Positions 36,364-45,416 of a stretch of 64,000 nucleotides of DNA are shown here, piece by piece. Positions within the stretch are counted from its first letter, which is position 1. Each line of letters starts with the position of its first letter. The position numbers and the translations under genes were made by a program. This stretch comes from DSYU01 sp963827605 (GTDB lineage Bacteria; Chloroflexota; Anaerolineae; Anaerolineales; Anaerolineaceae). A model generated the notes under the pieces. That model searched no databases. It saw only the letters and a list, made by a program, of their open reading frames with translations, and had not been told where the DNA came from. The stretch spans positions 310,001 to 374,000 of the forward strand of contig CAWHBK010000002.1 of assembly GCA_963827605.1 (NCBI GenBank), in the 5' to 3' direction.

Positions 36364-37404
36364 ATGATGAAACCTTTGATTTATGATCTGGATCTTGAAG
36401 CGCTGAAAGCCTTCCTGATCCAACTGGGGGAACCGGCTTACCGGGCGCTGCAAATCTGGCAAGGGGTATACCAGAACCTGTGGGCGTCCCCGGATGAATT
36501 CAGCAACCTGCCTAAGGCGCTGCGCGAAAAACTGGCCGCGGAGCTGCGCTGGACAGCGCTGGTGCCGGAAACGGTACTACAGTCCAAAGACGGCGAAACC
36601 GTGAAAACCCTTTTCCGCCTGATCGATGAACGCGAAATCGAGGCCGTGTTAATGCGCTATGAAGAGCGCCGCACCCTGTGCATCTCCACCCAGTCCGGCT
36701 GCGCCATGGGCTGTGTATTCTGCGCCACCGGACAGATGGGCTTTAAACGCCATCTGACCTCAGGGGAAATCGTGGCGCAGGTGTTGTATTACGCCCGACA
36801 GCTCAAAGAACAGGGCCAGCAGGTGACCAATGTGGTGGTCATGGGCATGGGCGAGCCGTTCCATAACTATGAAAATACGCTGGCTGCCATCGACCGTTTG
36901 AACGACTCTAAAGGCTTGAACCTGGGCGCGCGGCGCTTTACTATCTCCACGGTGGGATTGGTGCCCATGATCCGCAAGTTCGCGGATGAGATGCGCCAGG
37001 TTAACCTGGCGATTAGCCTGCATGCCGCCAACGATGAAGCGCGTTCCGCGCTGCTGCCGGTCAACCGCAAGTACCCCATCGAGCAAGTGATCGATGCCTG
37101 CCGGTACTATGTCAACAAGACCAGCCGGCGAGTGACCTTTGAATGGGCGCTGATCCGCGACGTAAACGATTCTCCCGAAGTGGCCCACCAGCTGGTCAAG
37201 CTGCTGAAAGGGCTGATGTGCCACGTCAACGTCATTCCACTAAACCCGACCCAAAAGTACGCCGGGCAGGCGACCACGCGCGAGCGCGCCCTGGCCTTCG
37301 CCGACGTGCTCACCAAAGCCGGCATCCCCTGCACCATCCGCATCCGCCGCGGGATCGACATCCAGGCCGGCTGCGGTCAGTTAGCCAGCCAAGAAAAGGC
37401 GTAA
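36364..37404 (+). CDS. rlmN: Dual-specificity 23S rRNA/tRNA adenine-C2 methyltransferase
   Basis: RlmN is a radical-SAM enzyme that methylates A2503 of 23S rRNA and A37 of some tRNAs. The 346-residue protein has the iron-sulfur motif CAMGCVFC (CxxxCxxC), the GxGEP-like MGMGEPFHNYEN, and the C-terminal methyl-carrying cysteine in RGIDIQAGCGQL. ATG 36364 and ATG 36367 are both possible starts. Confidence 0.97.
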   Translation: MMKPLIYDLDLEALKAFLIQLGEPAYRALQIWQGVYQNLWASPDEFSNLPKALREKLAAELRWTALVPETVLQSKDGETVKTLFRLIDEREIEAVLMRYEERRTLCISTQSGCAMGCVFCATGQMGFKRHLTSGEIVAQVLYYARQLKEQGQQVTNVVVMGMGEPFHNYENTLAAIDRLNDSKGLNLGARRFTISTVGLVPMIRKFADEMRQVNLAISLHAANDEARSALLPVNRKYPIEQVIDACRYYVNKTSRRVTFEWALIRDVNDSPEVAHQLVKLLKGLMCHVNVIPLNPTQKYAGQATTRERALAFADVLTKAGIPCTIRIRRGIDIQAGCGQLASQEKA

Positions 37405-37528
37405 AAAACACCGGGGGACTGTGCGAGTTCGCCAAAGAAAACTTTTACCAGCACCATTCTGCGCAGATTTGTACTAAAATTGGATAACCACACAGTCCAA
37501 TCTACAAAATCCATCGAGCGCAGCAAGC

Positions 37529-39697
37529 ATGCTTCATCGCAACGCGGCAATCTATATTCTGGTCATCCTCCTGGCCGTCCTGGTCGACTTCTTCCTCATC
37601 ACGCAGTGGCGGAGAAAACGAAGCGGGCAAAACCAGAAATCTGCCGCGCTGGGAATTAAGCCCGGATTTCTCTATGCGCCTTCACCGGTGCTGGACCTGC
37701 TGCGCAAGCTCTCACGGCCGGTGCTTGAAAAAATCCCCTTCCAAAAAATGCACCTGCCGCCGGGTTTGAGGATGCTTTTCCAGCATGCTGTGCGCCTGGT
37801 GACGAAGATTGCCTGGGGCAGTTTGCTCGAACTATGCGTCATCTGCCTGTGGGCCGCCTGGGTAAGCAGCCCGCTGCTGATCACCCCAGCGGACGCGATC
37901 CCGAGCGGGGGTGAGTTTGCCAACCTGACCCAAACGCATGCCATCTGGACGCTCCTGCCGCGCTGCGGAGTGTGCTTTTTGTGGAACGGCTCGATCAACG
38001 GCGGCGCGCCGGCCTTTGCCGAACTGACCGGGGCGGTGCTGCACCCGCTGGTTTTCATTCCGGTATTGTTGTGGGGCGTGGTGCAAGGCGCAAAGGTAAC
38101 CTATTTTGCCAGCCTGGCTCTGGCGGGCATGGCCCAATGGGGGCTGGCGCGGGCACTGGGTTTGGGCTGGTGGCCGCGCATGTGGAGCGGGTTCCTGATT
38201 GTGGTGGGCGGGCATTTATCGAGCAAGATGGAAAACGGCGACATCGGCCTGGTGTTGGGGCTGGCATGCGCGGCCCTGGCGCTTACGTTTGGCGTGGATC
38301 TGTTATTCAATCGCAACCGGAAATCGCTGGTCTGGCTGTCTGCCGCGCTGGCGCTGACGCTGCTCTCCGGCGAGGGATATATCCAGGTGGCAGTCGTGCT
38401 GACCCTGCTGCCAACCCTGGGGCTGTTGTGCCTGCGGTTGGGTAAACATTTTCCAGAGGATAAGCAAGCTCAGCCGGCCTGGAGGGATTATCTGCTGGCG
38501 CTGGGGCTGACGATTCTGCTGGGCGGGATCTTTCTGGCCCCACTGCTGCACTTCCTACCCGAGATGGGCAAAGACGCGGACGCCAGCCTGAGCAACTTTC
38601 CACCCCTGGAATACCTGCCGCTCAACCTGGTGATCCGCGACCTGAATTTTCACCGCACACCGATCCTGGGTAAAGACCCCTATCTGGCAACCCACATGAT
38701 TTACATCGGCTGGGCGCCGGTGCTGCTGGCTTTCCTGGCTTTGCGCTTTGCTCCGGCCCGCATGAACCGGTTGGTGTGGGTCTTTTTCACCGGCATCGGA
38801 CTGGTTTTTCTGATCACTTCTGCGGACCTGCCCCGAGCGCTGCTCAACAATCTGCCCGGCGTTGGGCTGCTGCGCCACCTGACCGTGGCCAGCGGGCTGG
38901 TGGTGCCGCTGATCGTCGGGTTAGCGGCCGCCAGCCTGGACGAAATTTCGCAACGGCTGGCAAACAGGCTGCGGAGCTGGACGCCCCTGGCAGACCTACC
39001 GGGAAAAGTGCGAAACCTGCTGGCCGGCCTGCCCGGTCACCTGGCGATGGCGGGACTGGCCGTTCTATCCATTATGCCGTGCTACACGCTCAGCCAGGAA
39101 TTTCTGAGCGTGCGCGAAACCCGTTATTTGGATGAGCACATGCAGGTAATCCAAACGGGCACCGCCCAATGGATTCAACCCCCTTATGGGTTCTACGAAT
39201 GGACTCCGCGGGCCTTGGAACACGGCATGAAAATTGGTCATACCTGGCGGCCGTGGCATTGGGAGGACCGGGAAGCACCGCCGGCGTATATTGAAGTGGT
39301 TTTCCTGCCGAAATCGACCCCCAGCCAGACGCCTTTTCAAACCATCGGCGGATACGGCTTCCTCCTGCACCCCGAGGGGGAATATGCAAGTGTGGCAGTG
39401 CAGAACGCGGTCCAGCCTGTGGCTTGCCAGGCCAGCAGCCAGGGGGGATGGATCGATGTGACCTGCGACACGCACAGTCCCGGCCTGCTCAGCGTGCACG
39501 AGAATGCCTGGCAAGGCTGGTACGCCTGGGTGGATGGGAAACCCATCCACCTGATCGAGGGGCAGTGGCTGCGGGTGGCAGCGCTGGCTGGGGAACATCA
39601 TTACCAGTTTCGCTACCTGCCCTGGGATGTGCTCCTGGGAGCAATCCTGACGCTGGTGGGGATCGGGCTGGCGATATGGGTTTACCAGCGAGTATAG
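37529..39697 (+). CDS. Large polytopic membrane protein (YfhO/GT-C-like)
   Basis: The 722-residue protein has about 12 hydrophobic helices over residues 1-540, then a soluble extracytoplasmic C-terminal domain and a final helix (VLLGAILTLVGIGLAIWVY). The first periplasmic loop carries acidic and aromatic residues (PADAIPSGGEFANLTQTHAIW) as in GT-C glycosyltransferases and YfhO-like proteins, which move sugars from lipid carriers. It is probably a cell-envelope glycosyl transfer or lipid-sugar enzyme; this is inferred from topology only. The stop codon lies just 16 bp before the Rhs fragment. Confidence 0.78.
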   Translation: MLHRNAAIYILVILLAVLVDFFLITQWRRKRSGQNQKSAALGIKPGFLYAPSPVLDLLRKLSRPVLEKIPFQKMHLPPGLRMLFQHAVRLVTKIAWGSLLELCVICLWAAWVSSPLLITPADAIPSGGEFANLTQTHAIWTLLPRCGVCFLWNGSINGGAPAFAELTGAVLHPLVFIPVLLWGVVQGAKVTYFASLALAGMAQWGLARALGLGWWPRMWSGFLIVVGGHLSSKMENGDIGLVLGLACAALALTFGVDLLFNRNRKSLVWLSAALALTLLSGEGYIQVAVVLTLLPTLGLLCLRLGKHFPEDKQAQPAWRDYLLALGLTILLGGIFLAPLLHFLPEMGKDADASLSNFPPLEYLPLNLVIRDLNFHRTPILGKDPYLATHMIYIGWAPVLLAFLALRFAPARMNRLVWVFFTGIGLVFLITSADLPRALLNNLPGVGLLRHLTVASGLVVPLIVGLAAASLDEISQRLANRLRSWTPLADLPGKVRNLLAGLPGHLAMAGLAVLSIMPCYTLSQEFLSVRETRYLDEHMQVIQTGTAQWIQPPYGFYEWTPRALEHGMKIGHTWRPWHWEDREAPPAYIEVVFLPKSTPSQTPFQTIGGYGFLLHPEGEYASVAVQNAVQPVACQASSQGGWIDVTCDTHSPGLLSVHENAWQGWYAWVDGKPIHLIEGQWLRVAALAGEHHYQFRYLPWDVLLGAILTLVGIGLAIWVYQRV

Positions 39698-39713
39698 TTC
39701 TTCTTCCACCAAC

Positions 39714-40563
39714 TTGCTGTATCTCCGCGCAAGATTTTATAACCCTTCAATTGGTAAGTTCCTCAGCAAAGACCCTTGGGAGGGCAACAATGAGATCCCG
39801 CTTTCATACAACTATTGGGTCTATGGATTTAATAATCCAATAAACAACATGGATCCTTCAGGAAATAAACCGGTTTTCCGCCTCAACCCATCTTTGACTG
39901 TGTTAATCCTAATACATTCCAGATAAGGAAAGATTACCTATTGAGTAAATATGGGATCAGAATTGATGGTGCCAATTGGATTGAAAGTGACGTATCAAGT
40001 ATTGTGGATGCAGCTGATACCATGAACGAAAAGCTAAGAGGGGGTTTAAAATATCTTACGGGTGGGCAAACAGTTTAAAATTTGTGAGCCGAGTAGGCAC
40101 TTATTCAGGATGGACTGAAATTCAACACGTAACCTTTTATGCCGATCCAGGAAAAATTTCTTATATGAATATTTACCACGAATTTGGGCATGTGCTTGAT
40201 AATCGTTTACCTGTCGTAGACTTTTATTCTAATAATCTGAGAAACGCATCTATCTATGATGCGAACGGCAAGTTTGTATTTGGGAACGATCATGGAGTAT
40301 ATCGTAGGCTTTTGGATCAAGAAGTTGGATTAAAACAACTTACAGTATGGGACTCAAAGCGCCGCCAAGACCAAGCCGCGCAACAAAATAAGCTCGCGCA
40401 GCCTGGCGAGGAATGGGGGGATATGTGGGCCAATTATGTTATTGACAACTATGACCTATCACGACTTAATGGAAGGCTTCGCAACAAATGGGTAAAGGAC
40501 ATTATTGACGAAGCAATCAATTCATTAGCCCCTACACCAGTTAATCCTCATTGGGGGCGATAA
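39714..40563 (+). CDS. Orphan Rhs core tip with HExxH metallopeptidase-like C-terminal domain, two frameshifts
   Basis: The segment begins abruptly within the C-terminal Rhs core: LYLRARFYNPSIGKFLSKDP, then GFNNPINNMDPSG, the conserved border at which variable tip (toxin) domains attach. No YD repeats precede it, and a normal gene ends 16 bp upstream. A tip of about 220 residues follows, with YHEFGHVLDN (HExxH zinc motif, His codons 40177-40191) and downstream EEWGDMWANYV, which could give the third Glu ligand as in anthrax-lethal-factor-like peptidases. Two missing bases (T near 39875, A near 40068) break the frame; repair gives about 283 residues. There is no ribosome site. Base composition is low in GC (19 of 60 in 40201-40260). 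It overlaps the next gene by TAATG. Confidence 0.75.
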
Positions 40564-41492
40564 TGGGCACGTTGATGCGAACCATGATTCTACTTCTCTT
40601 TTTTTCGGTAGGAGCAGCTAGTTGCCAAATGCAGCGAGTTACTTCTGTCCCTGTTCGACAAGAAACACCACACCAGGTAAAAACTGTAACACTTACAGCA
40701 GTTTCACAGAGTTTTCAGATAACTCCGATGATTACAAATACTTTTATGAGAGTACCTGCGACCCCCACAGCTACAGATACTCCTACTCCAACAATTTCAC
40801 CCACGACACATCCCACTTTGACGAAACAAGAATCAGAGAAGTTAACCACAGAATATATAATGACCAATGGTGGTTGCAAGGAATGTTTTTGGGGGATTGT
40901 TCCGGATGTGGCTACTGTAGATCAAGTGGAAACCTTTATTACAAAAATGAACAGGGTTTCTGAGCAAGACCAGAATAATATTAGTACTGGCTTTAGCACA
41001 AAGGATGGATTAATTACAATTGAATTTATTTTTCACTACAATGACACATCAATGATTGATGGGATACGTGCCTATCTAGGAAATTTCAATAACCCAGGAG
41101 TTAGCCGAGCAGACTGGTCTTTTTATAACCCTGACAATATTCTGCGTGAATATGGTATTCCTTCACGTATTAGGATTGCCGCGGGTACTGGCCCAATTAC
41201 CCCTTCACAGAATAAGACGGATTACTATATGTCATTTACCTTCGATCAATCAAATATGGTAATTGAATATGCTTATGCGGAAGAAGCAATTATAGATTCT
41301 AGCGGGTACAAAATATGTCCTATTAAGGATCGAATAACATCAGCTGCAGTTTGGTATGGAGAGTATAAAGAAAATCCACCCAGCTATAGTACAAATATTG
41401 ATCAATTATCTAACTTAAGTAACGAGGGTTTTTATCAGAAGATGACTTCTGAGGACGGAGGGGAGTGTATTAAAATAAAAGCCGTACAATAG
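40563..41492 (+). CDS. Predicted lipoprotein, candidate immunity protein of the Rhs tip
   Basis: ATG 40563 overlaps the stop of the Rhs-tip gene (TAATG). The 309-residue product has a signal peptide (MRTMILLLFFSVGAAS) with lipobox AASC, a Thr/Pro-rich linker, and a globular domain with CKECFWG near its start and a late Cys pair. It resembles no family I know. Its position directly after the tip domain and coupled translation fit an immunity protein, here membrane-anchored outside the cytoplasm, but a plain accessory lipoprotein is also possible. GC is low (24 of 60 in 41101-41160), like the tip. Confidence 0.7.
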   Translation: MGTLMRTMILLLFFSVGAASCQMQRVTSVPVRQETPHQVKTVTLTAVSQSFQITPMITNTFMRVPATPTATDTPTPTISPTTHPTLTKQESEKLTTEYIMTNGGCKECFWGIVPDVATVDQVETFITKMNRVSEQDQNNISTGFSTKDGLITIEFIFHYNDTSMIDGIRAYLGNFNNPGVSRADWSFYNPDNILREYGIPSRIRIAAGTGPITPSQNKTDYYMSFTFDQSNMVIEYAYAEEAIIDSSGYKICPIKDRITSAAVWYGEYKENPPSYSTNIDQLSNLSNEGFYQKMTSEDGGECIKIKAVQ

Positions 41493-41513
41493 TGCTTGAA
41501 ACGAGAATTGTGA

Positions 41514-42187
41514 TTAAGTAAGCTGGTAAAACTTTGATTTTTCATAAAGCCTAGCATAACCTAAGGTAGTATCAATATGCTGGTGTCCCAAGATTGTCTG
41601 TATCGTTATAGCTGGAATACCAGAATTTAGCATCAAAGTAGCACAGGTAAAGCGTAATTGGTGAGGAGTGATTACGACTTTGATATGCTTCCCATAAGTT
41701 TGTAACCGCCGCTGGCAGTAACGATTGCTGAGTAGATTCTGGCGATACAGGAATACCCAATCCTTGTCTGTTTTGGAGCCCCGTTCATTAAGATAGGAGC
41801 TGAGTGCGCCAAAAGCCTCATTACTCAAGTAAATCAATCGCTCTTTAAAACCCTTCGACATTTCGATCTTCAGCCGGTGGTTTTTCCAGGCGAATAAAAT
41901 GTCGCCGGGGCAGCACCGGGTTGGCCGGGGCGGTAGGGGATTCTGACCGCCAGAAAGTGATAGAACGAGCGCAGCGCATTCAGGCGGCGATTGATAGTAG
42001 TTGACGCGTGAAGTTGCCCCTGGCAAAACTCGATGAAGCGGTCGATATCGCGTAGGGTGATTTCGCCCGGCGTCTTCCCCGACCAGGTGAAGAACAGGAC
42101 CAGGTCGCTGGTGTAGTGGATGGGCGTACTGGCCTGCGGCGCTTTTCACCGCAGCCATTTCTGAAATTGTTCGATTTCTGGTAACAT
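41514..42187 (-). pseudogene. Tyrosine recombinase remnant, chimeric and internally deleted
   Basis: ATG 42187 (AGGAGG upstream on that strand) starts MLPEIEQFQKWLR; frames then jump to a SAM-like DNA-binding domain (STPIHYTSDLVLFFTWSGK, TLRDIDRFIEFCQGQL, INRRLNALRSFYHFL) and NPVLPRRHFIRLEKP. Right after NVEGF the chain goes to KERLIYLSNEAFGAL, so the segment with the first catalytic Arg is missing. The C-terminus keeps PHQLRFTCATLML (HxxR) and LGHQHIDTTLGYARLYE with the Tyr nucleophile. The N-terminal part is GC-rich (37 of 60 in 42061-42120) and the C-terminal part AT-rich (25 of 60 in 41641-41700), so the two halves have different origins. Inactive as it stands. Confidence 0.85.
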
Positions 42188-42374
42188 GGAAATACCTCCT
42201 GGTGGTGGGGCGAACCATTCGTTCGCCTTAAATGGATGACAGAAACTTTGGCCGGTTTCCATCTCCAGAATACCACCAGGAGCATTTTATGGGCTATTTT
42301 TACCCGGTTTGGAACATAATGTAAGAGCAGGCAATAAGCCGACAGCTGTACCAGAATCTTGAATAAAGTAATGT

Positions 42375-42380
42375 TATAAT
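42375..42380 (+). promoter_or_regulatory. -10 box of ftsY; probably a leaderless mRNA
   Basis: TATAAT ends only 9 bp before ATG 42390, and no ribosome site exists between. Transcription would begin at or within a few bases of the start codon. Confidence 0.55.
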
Positions 42381-42389
42381 TTCCACTCT

Positions 42390-43304
42390 ATGGAAAACAT
42401 CTTCAGTAAATGGCGACAAGGGCTGGAAAAAAGCAGCAAGGCGACCTTCGGCCGGATTGCGACCCTGTTTGGCGCGACAGAAATCGACGATGAAACCTGG
42501 GAGGAACTGGAAGCCATTTTGGTGCAGTCCGACCTGGGCGTTGAGACAACCGAAGATATTATCAAATCGATGCGCAGGCGGGTGGAAGATGAAGCCGTGA
42601 TCTTTACCCACGATCTGCAGAAGACGCTGCGGGATGAGCTGCTGCGCCGGTTAGACCCGGTTCCGCCGGTCCAGCTGGACAACCAGCACCCGGCTGTGGT
42701 GCTGCTGGTGGGGGTGAACGGCTCGGGCAAGACCACCACCGCCGCCAAGCTGGGCAAGCAGTATCGCCAGCGAGGCAAGCAGGTGCTGCTGGCGGCAGCC
42801 GATACCTACCGCGCCGCGGCAGTCGACCAGCTGCAGGTGTGGGGCGACCGGCTGGATCTGCCGGTGATCGCCGGGCAGCCGAATGCCGACCCCGGCGCGG
42901 TGGCCTTTGATGCCGTCCAGGCAGCCGTATCGCGCAAGATGGATATTGTCCTGATCGATACCGCCGGGCGGCTGCACACCCGCTTCAACCTGATGGAAGA
43001 GCTAAAGAAAGTCTACCGCGTGGTGGGCAAAGCCCTGCCGGGCGCTCCGCACGCCGTCTGGCTGGTGCTGGATGCCACCACCGGGCAGAACGCGCTCACC
43101 CAGGCGCGGGCCTTTAAAGACGCCGTCAAGGTGACCGGGGTGATCCTGGCCAAGCTGGATTCATCCGCCAGGGGCGGGATGGCCTTTGCCATCCAACGCG
43201 AACTGGGCCTGCCGATCCTGTATGCCGGGCTGGGCGAGAAACCAGATGATTTACAGCGCTTCGACCGGGAAGCATTTGTGGATGGGATACTGGGACAACG
43301 ATAA
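42390..43304 (+). CDS. ftsY: Signal recognition particle receptor FtsY
   Basis: The 304-residue SRP GTPase docks ribosome-SRP complexes at the membrane. It has an N-domain (residues 1-95), G1 GVNGSGKTTTAAKL, DTYRAAAVDQL, G3 DTAGRL, G4 in the AKLDSSARGG region, and GLGEKPDDLQRF, all FtsY hallmarks. It lacks the long acidic A-domain of E. coli, which is normal outside Proteobacteria. prfB follows after 20 nt. Confidence 0.96.
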   Translation: MENIFSKWRQGLEKSSKATFGRIATLFGATEIDDETWEELEAILVQSDLGVETTEDIIKSMRRRVEDEAVIFTHDLQKTLRDELLRRLDPVPPVQLDNQHPAVVLLVGVNGSGKTTTAAKLGKQYRQRGKQVLLAAADTYRAAAVDQLQVWGDRLDLPVIAGQPNADPGAVAFDAVQAAVSRKMDIVLIDTAGRLHTRFNLMEELKKVYRVVGKALPGAPHAVWLVLDATTGQNALTQARAFKDAVKVTGVILAKLDSSARGGMAFAIQRELGLPILYAGLGEKPDDLQRFDREAFVDGILGQR

Positions 43305-43324
43305 TATTGGATTGAGGTGAACTA

Positions 43325-44429
43325 ATGCAAGATCTCGCCGATCGCATGAAACGCGTATTGGAAGCACTTACCCTTTTACAGGTGCATCTTTGACCTGGCG
43401 AAAAAAGAAGTCGAATTAGAACGCTACCAACAAAAAATCCGAAGCACCCGACCTATGGAACGATGCGGATGCCGCGCAGCGGCTGATGAAAAAGATCTCC
43501 GAACTGCGCGAGGAGATCGAACCAATCCGTTCGCTACAGCGCCGCGCCCAGGATGCCCTGGAACTGGCCGAGATGGACGACGAAAGCCTGCGCGCCGAGC
43601 TGGAGCCGGAAGTTGACGTCCATCGAGAAGCGAGGCGGCCAAACGCGAGCTGAGCGCGCTGCTTTCCGGCCCATACGACAAGGGCAATGCGCTGCTGACC
43701 ATCAACGCCGGCGCGGGCGGCACCGACTCGCAGGATTGGGCCGCCATGCTGGAGCGCATGTACCTGCGCTGGGCAGAGCGGCGCGGCTACGAGACCGAAA
43801 TCCTCGACCGCACCGAAGGCGAAGAAGCCGGGATCAAAAGCGTCACCATCGCCGTCAACGGCCGGTATGCCTACGGCTATCTGCGCACCGAGAAGGGCGT
43901 GCACCGCCTGGTGCGGCTCTCGCCGTTCGACGCCGCCCACCGCCGCCACACCTCCTTTGCTCAGGTGGAAGTGCTGCCGGATATGGAAGACGACGACGCG
44001 GATATTCAGATCAACCCGGACGACCTGCGCATCGACATCTACCGCTCATCCAGCGCCGGCGGGCAGAACGTGCAGAAAAACGCCACCGCCGTCCGCATCA
44101 CCCACCTGCCGACCGGGATCGTGGTCTCCTGCCAGAACGAGCGCTCGCAAATGCAGAACCGCGAGAATGCCATGCGCGTGCTGCGCGCCCGGCTGCTGGA
44201 GATCAAACGCGAAGAGCAGGACAAGCAGCTGGCCGACCTGCGCGGCGAATACATCAAGGCCGAATGGGGCAGCCAGATCCGCTCGTACGTGCTGCACCCC
44301 TACCAGATGGTCAAAGATCACCGCACCGAATACGAAACCGGCAACACCCAGGCGGTGCTGGATGGGGAAATCGACGGGTTTATGGAATCCTATCTGCGCA
44401 ATCTAAAGCCGGTGTCACCGGAAGAGTAG
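43325..44429 (+). CDS. prfB: Peptide chain release factor 2 with programmed +1 frameshift
   Basis: RF2 releases peptides at UGA/UAA. ATG 43325 runs 22 codons to an in-frame TGA (43391-43393) in the classic context CTT-TGA-C, with an AGGTG Shine-Dalgarno-like word just upstream; +1 slippage continues DLAKKEVELERY. This is the known autoregulatory site of prfB. Three further indels (six-A run at 43432, extra C near 43620 and near 43632) are not part of the mechanism and look like errors. The catalytic GGQ is in SSSAGGQNVQKN. The stop-codon-reading region (usually SPF) is RLSPFDAAHRRHTSFA. Confidence 0.95.
43388..43394 (+). promoter_or_regulatory. prfB: Programmed +1 frameshift site of prfB
   Basis: CTTTGAC at codon 22 is the conserved slippery heptamer. 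At low RF2 the ribosome slips from CUU to UUU and reads GAC, restoring the RF2 frame. Confidence 0.93.
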
Positions 44430-44443
44430 CGAAACCATCAACT

Positions 44444-45259
44444 ATGCCAAGCTCTGAACCGGTCAGCGGATATTATCTCATCAACGGGCGGCGGATCTAT
44501 GCGGAGCTGCATGGGGTGCGCCGAGCCGGGCAGCCGGTGATTGTCGTTGAGGTTGGATCAACTCAGGCGGGAACCAAGGACCGCGGTTGGTGGCCGGTGC
44601 GTGATGTGCTGGCAAGAGAAGCGCAGGTACTGTTTTACGATCGGGCCGGGTTGGGAGAGAGCGACCCTACCAACCTGCCCCGCCCGATTGGTGATTTCAC
44701 CGTCGATCTGCATGCCTTATTAATCGCGGCCCAAATCGATCCGCCGTATTTGCTGGTAGGTGGTTCCTTTGGCGGGCTGATCGTAACCCATTACGCGGCG
44801 CAATATCCGGGTGAAATCGCCGGGATCGTGCTGGTAGACTCAACCCATCCAGAGCACAACTTGCGCACACTGGCGCTGCTGCCGCCGGAAAGCGTGGAAG
44901 AAGGCCCGGCGTTAAAGAATTTCCGCGATCTGCTTTGGGCGGAATTGTCCGCGTCAGGTGAAACCAACGAGGAAGAAGGCCTGGATTTTCCAACCAGCAT
45001 TCGACAGATGCATGCGGCATGGGATCTGGGGAATACGCCGATGATCGTATTGACCGCCGGGCAGGACAGCTGGGAAGAAGGTTTCCCGATGGATATCGCC
45101 AATCGTTACGAGCAGCTGTGGCTGGATCTACAGCAGGAGCTGGCGGCCCGTTCTACCAAAAGCACCTGTTTCACAATCGCGGAAAGCGGTCACTGCATTC
45201 ACGAGGAAGCGCCAGATGCCGTAATCGATGCTGTGCGAGCGCTATTACCTGGATCCTGA
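44444..45259 (+). CDS. Alpha/beta-fold hydrolase
   Basis: The 271-residue protein has the nucleophile elbow GGSFGG, an oxyanion region after strand 3 (EVGSTQAGTKDRG), an acidic residue region near LTAGQDSW, and a catalytic His in ESGHCIHEE. Close to the general Abhydrolase_6 family; substrate not determinable. It starts 14 nt after prfB, so it may be read through from that transcript. Confidence 0.87.
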   Translation: MPSSEPVSGYYLINGRRIYAELHGVRRAGQPVIVVEVGSTQAGTKDRGWWPVRDVLAREAQVLFYDRAGLGESDPTNLPRPIGDFTVDLHALLIAAQIDPPYLLVGGSFGGLIVTHYAAQYPGEIAGIVLVDSTHPEHNLRTLALLPPESVEEGPALKNFRDLLWAELSASGETNEEEGLDFPTSIRQMHAAWDLGNTPMIVLTAGQDSWEEGFPMDIANRYEQLWLDLQQELAARSTKSTCFTIAESGHCIHEEAPDAVIDAVRALLPGS

Positions 45260-45340
45260 GCCGAACGCCTTACCGTCCAACGAGCCAGGCATTCCGCCAA
45301 AACAGGATGAATCGCACCGCTGATTCCCGCGCTTTCCCTC

Positions 45341-45368
45341 TTGTCCTGTCCCCAATTTCACCTACAAT
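45341..45368 (+). promoter_or_regulatory. Promoter of the malate/lactate-type dehydrogenase gene
   Basis: TTGTCC (45341-45346) and TACAAT (45363-45368) are separated by 16 bp, and CTGGAG precedes the ATG. Confidence 0.5.
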
Positions 45369-45416
45369 AGGGCAGAGATTCTTTTTTTCCCGAACCCCCT
45401 CTCTGGAGAATGCAAA

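Noticed and set aside
41514..42187. Att site for the recombinase at a tRNA
   Set aside because: No tRNA or duplicated end sequence is found near the patch borders, and the recombinase is inactive.
43553..44440. Extended N-terminus of the alpha/beta hydrolase through prfB
   Set aside because: That stretch is prfB in another frame; the hydrolase begins at ATG 44444.
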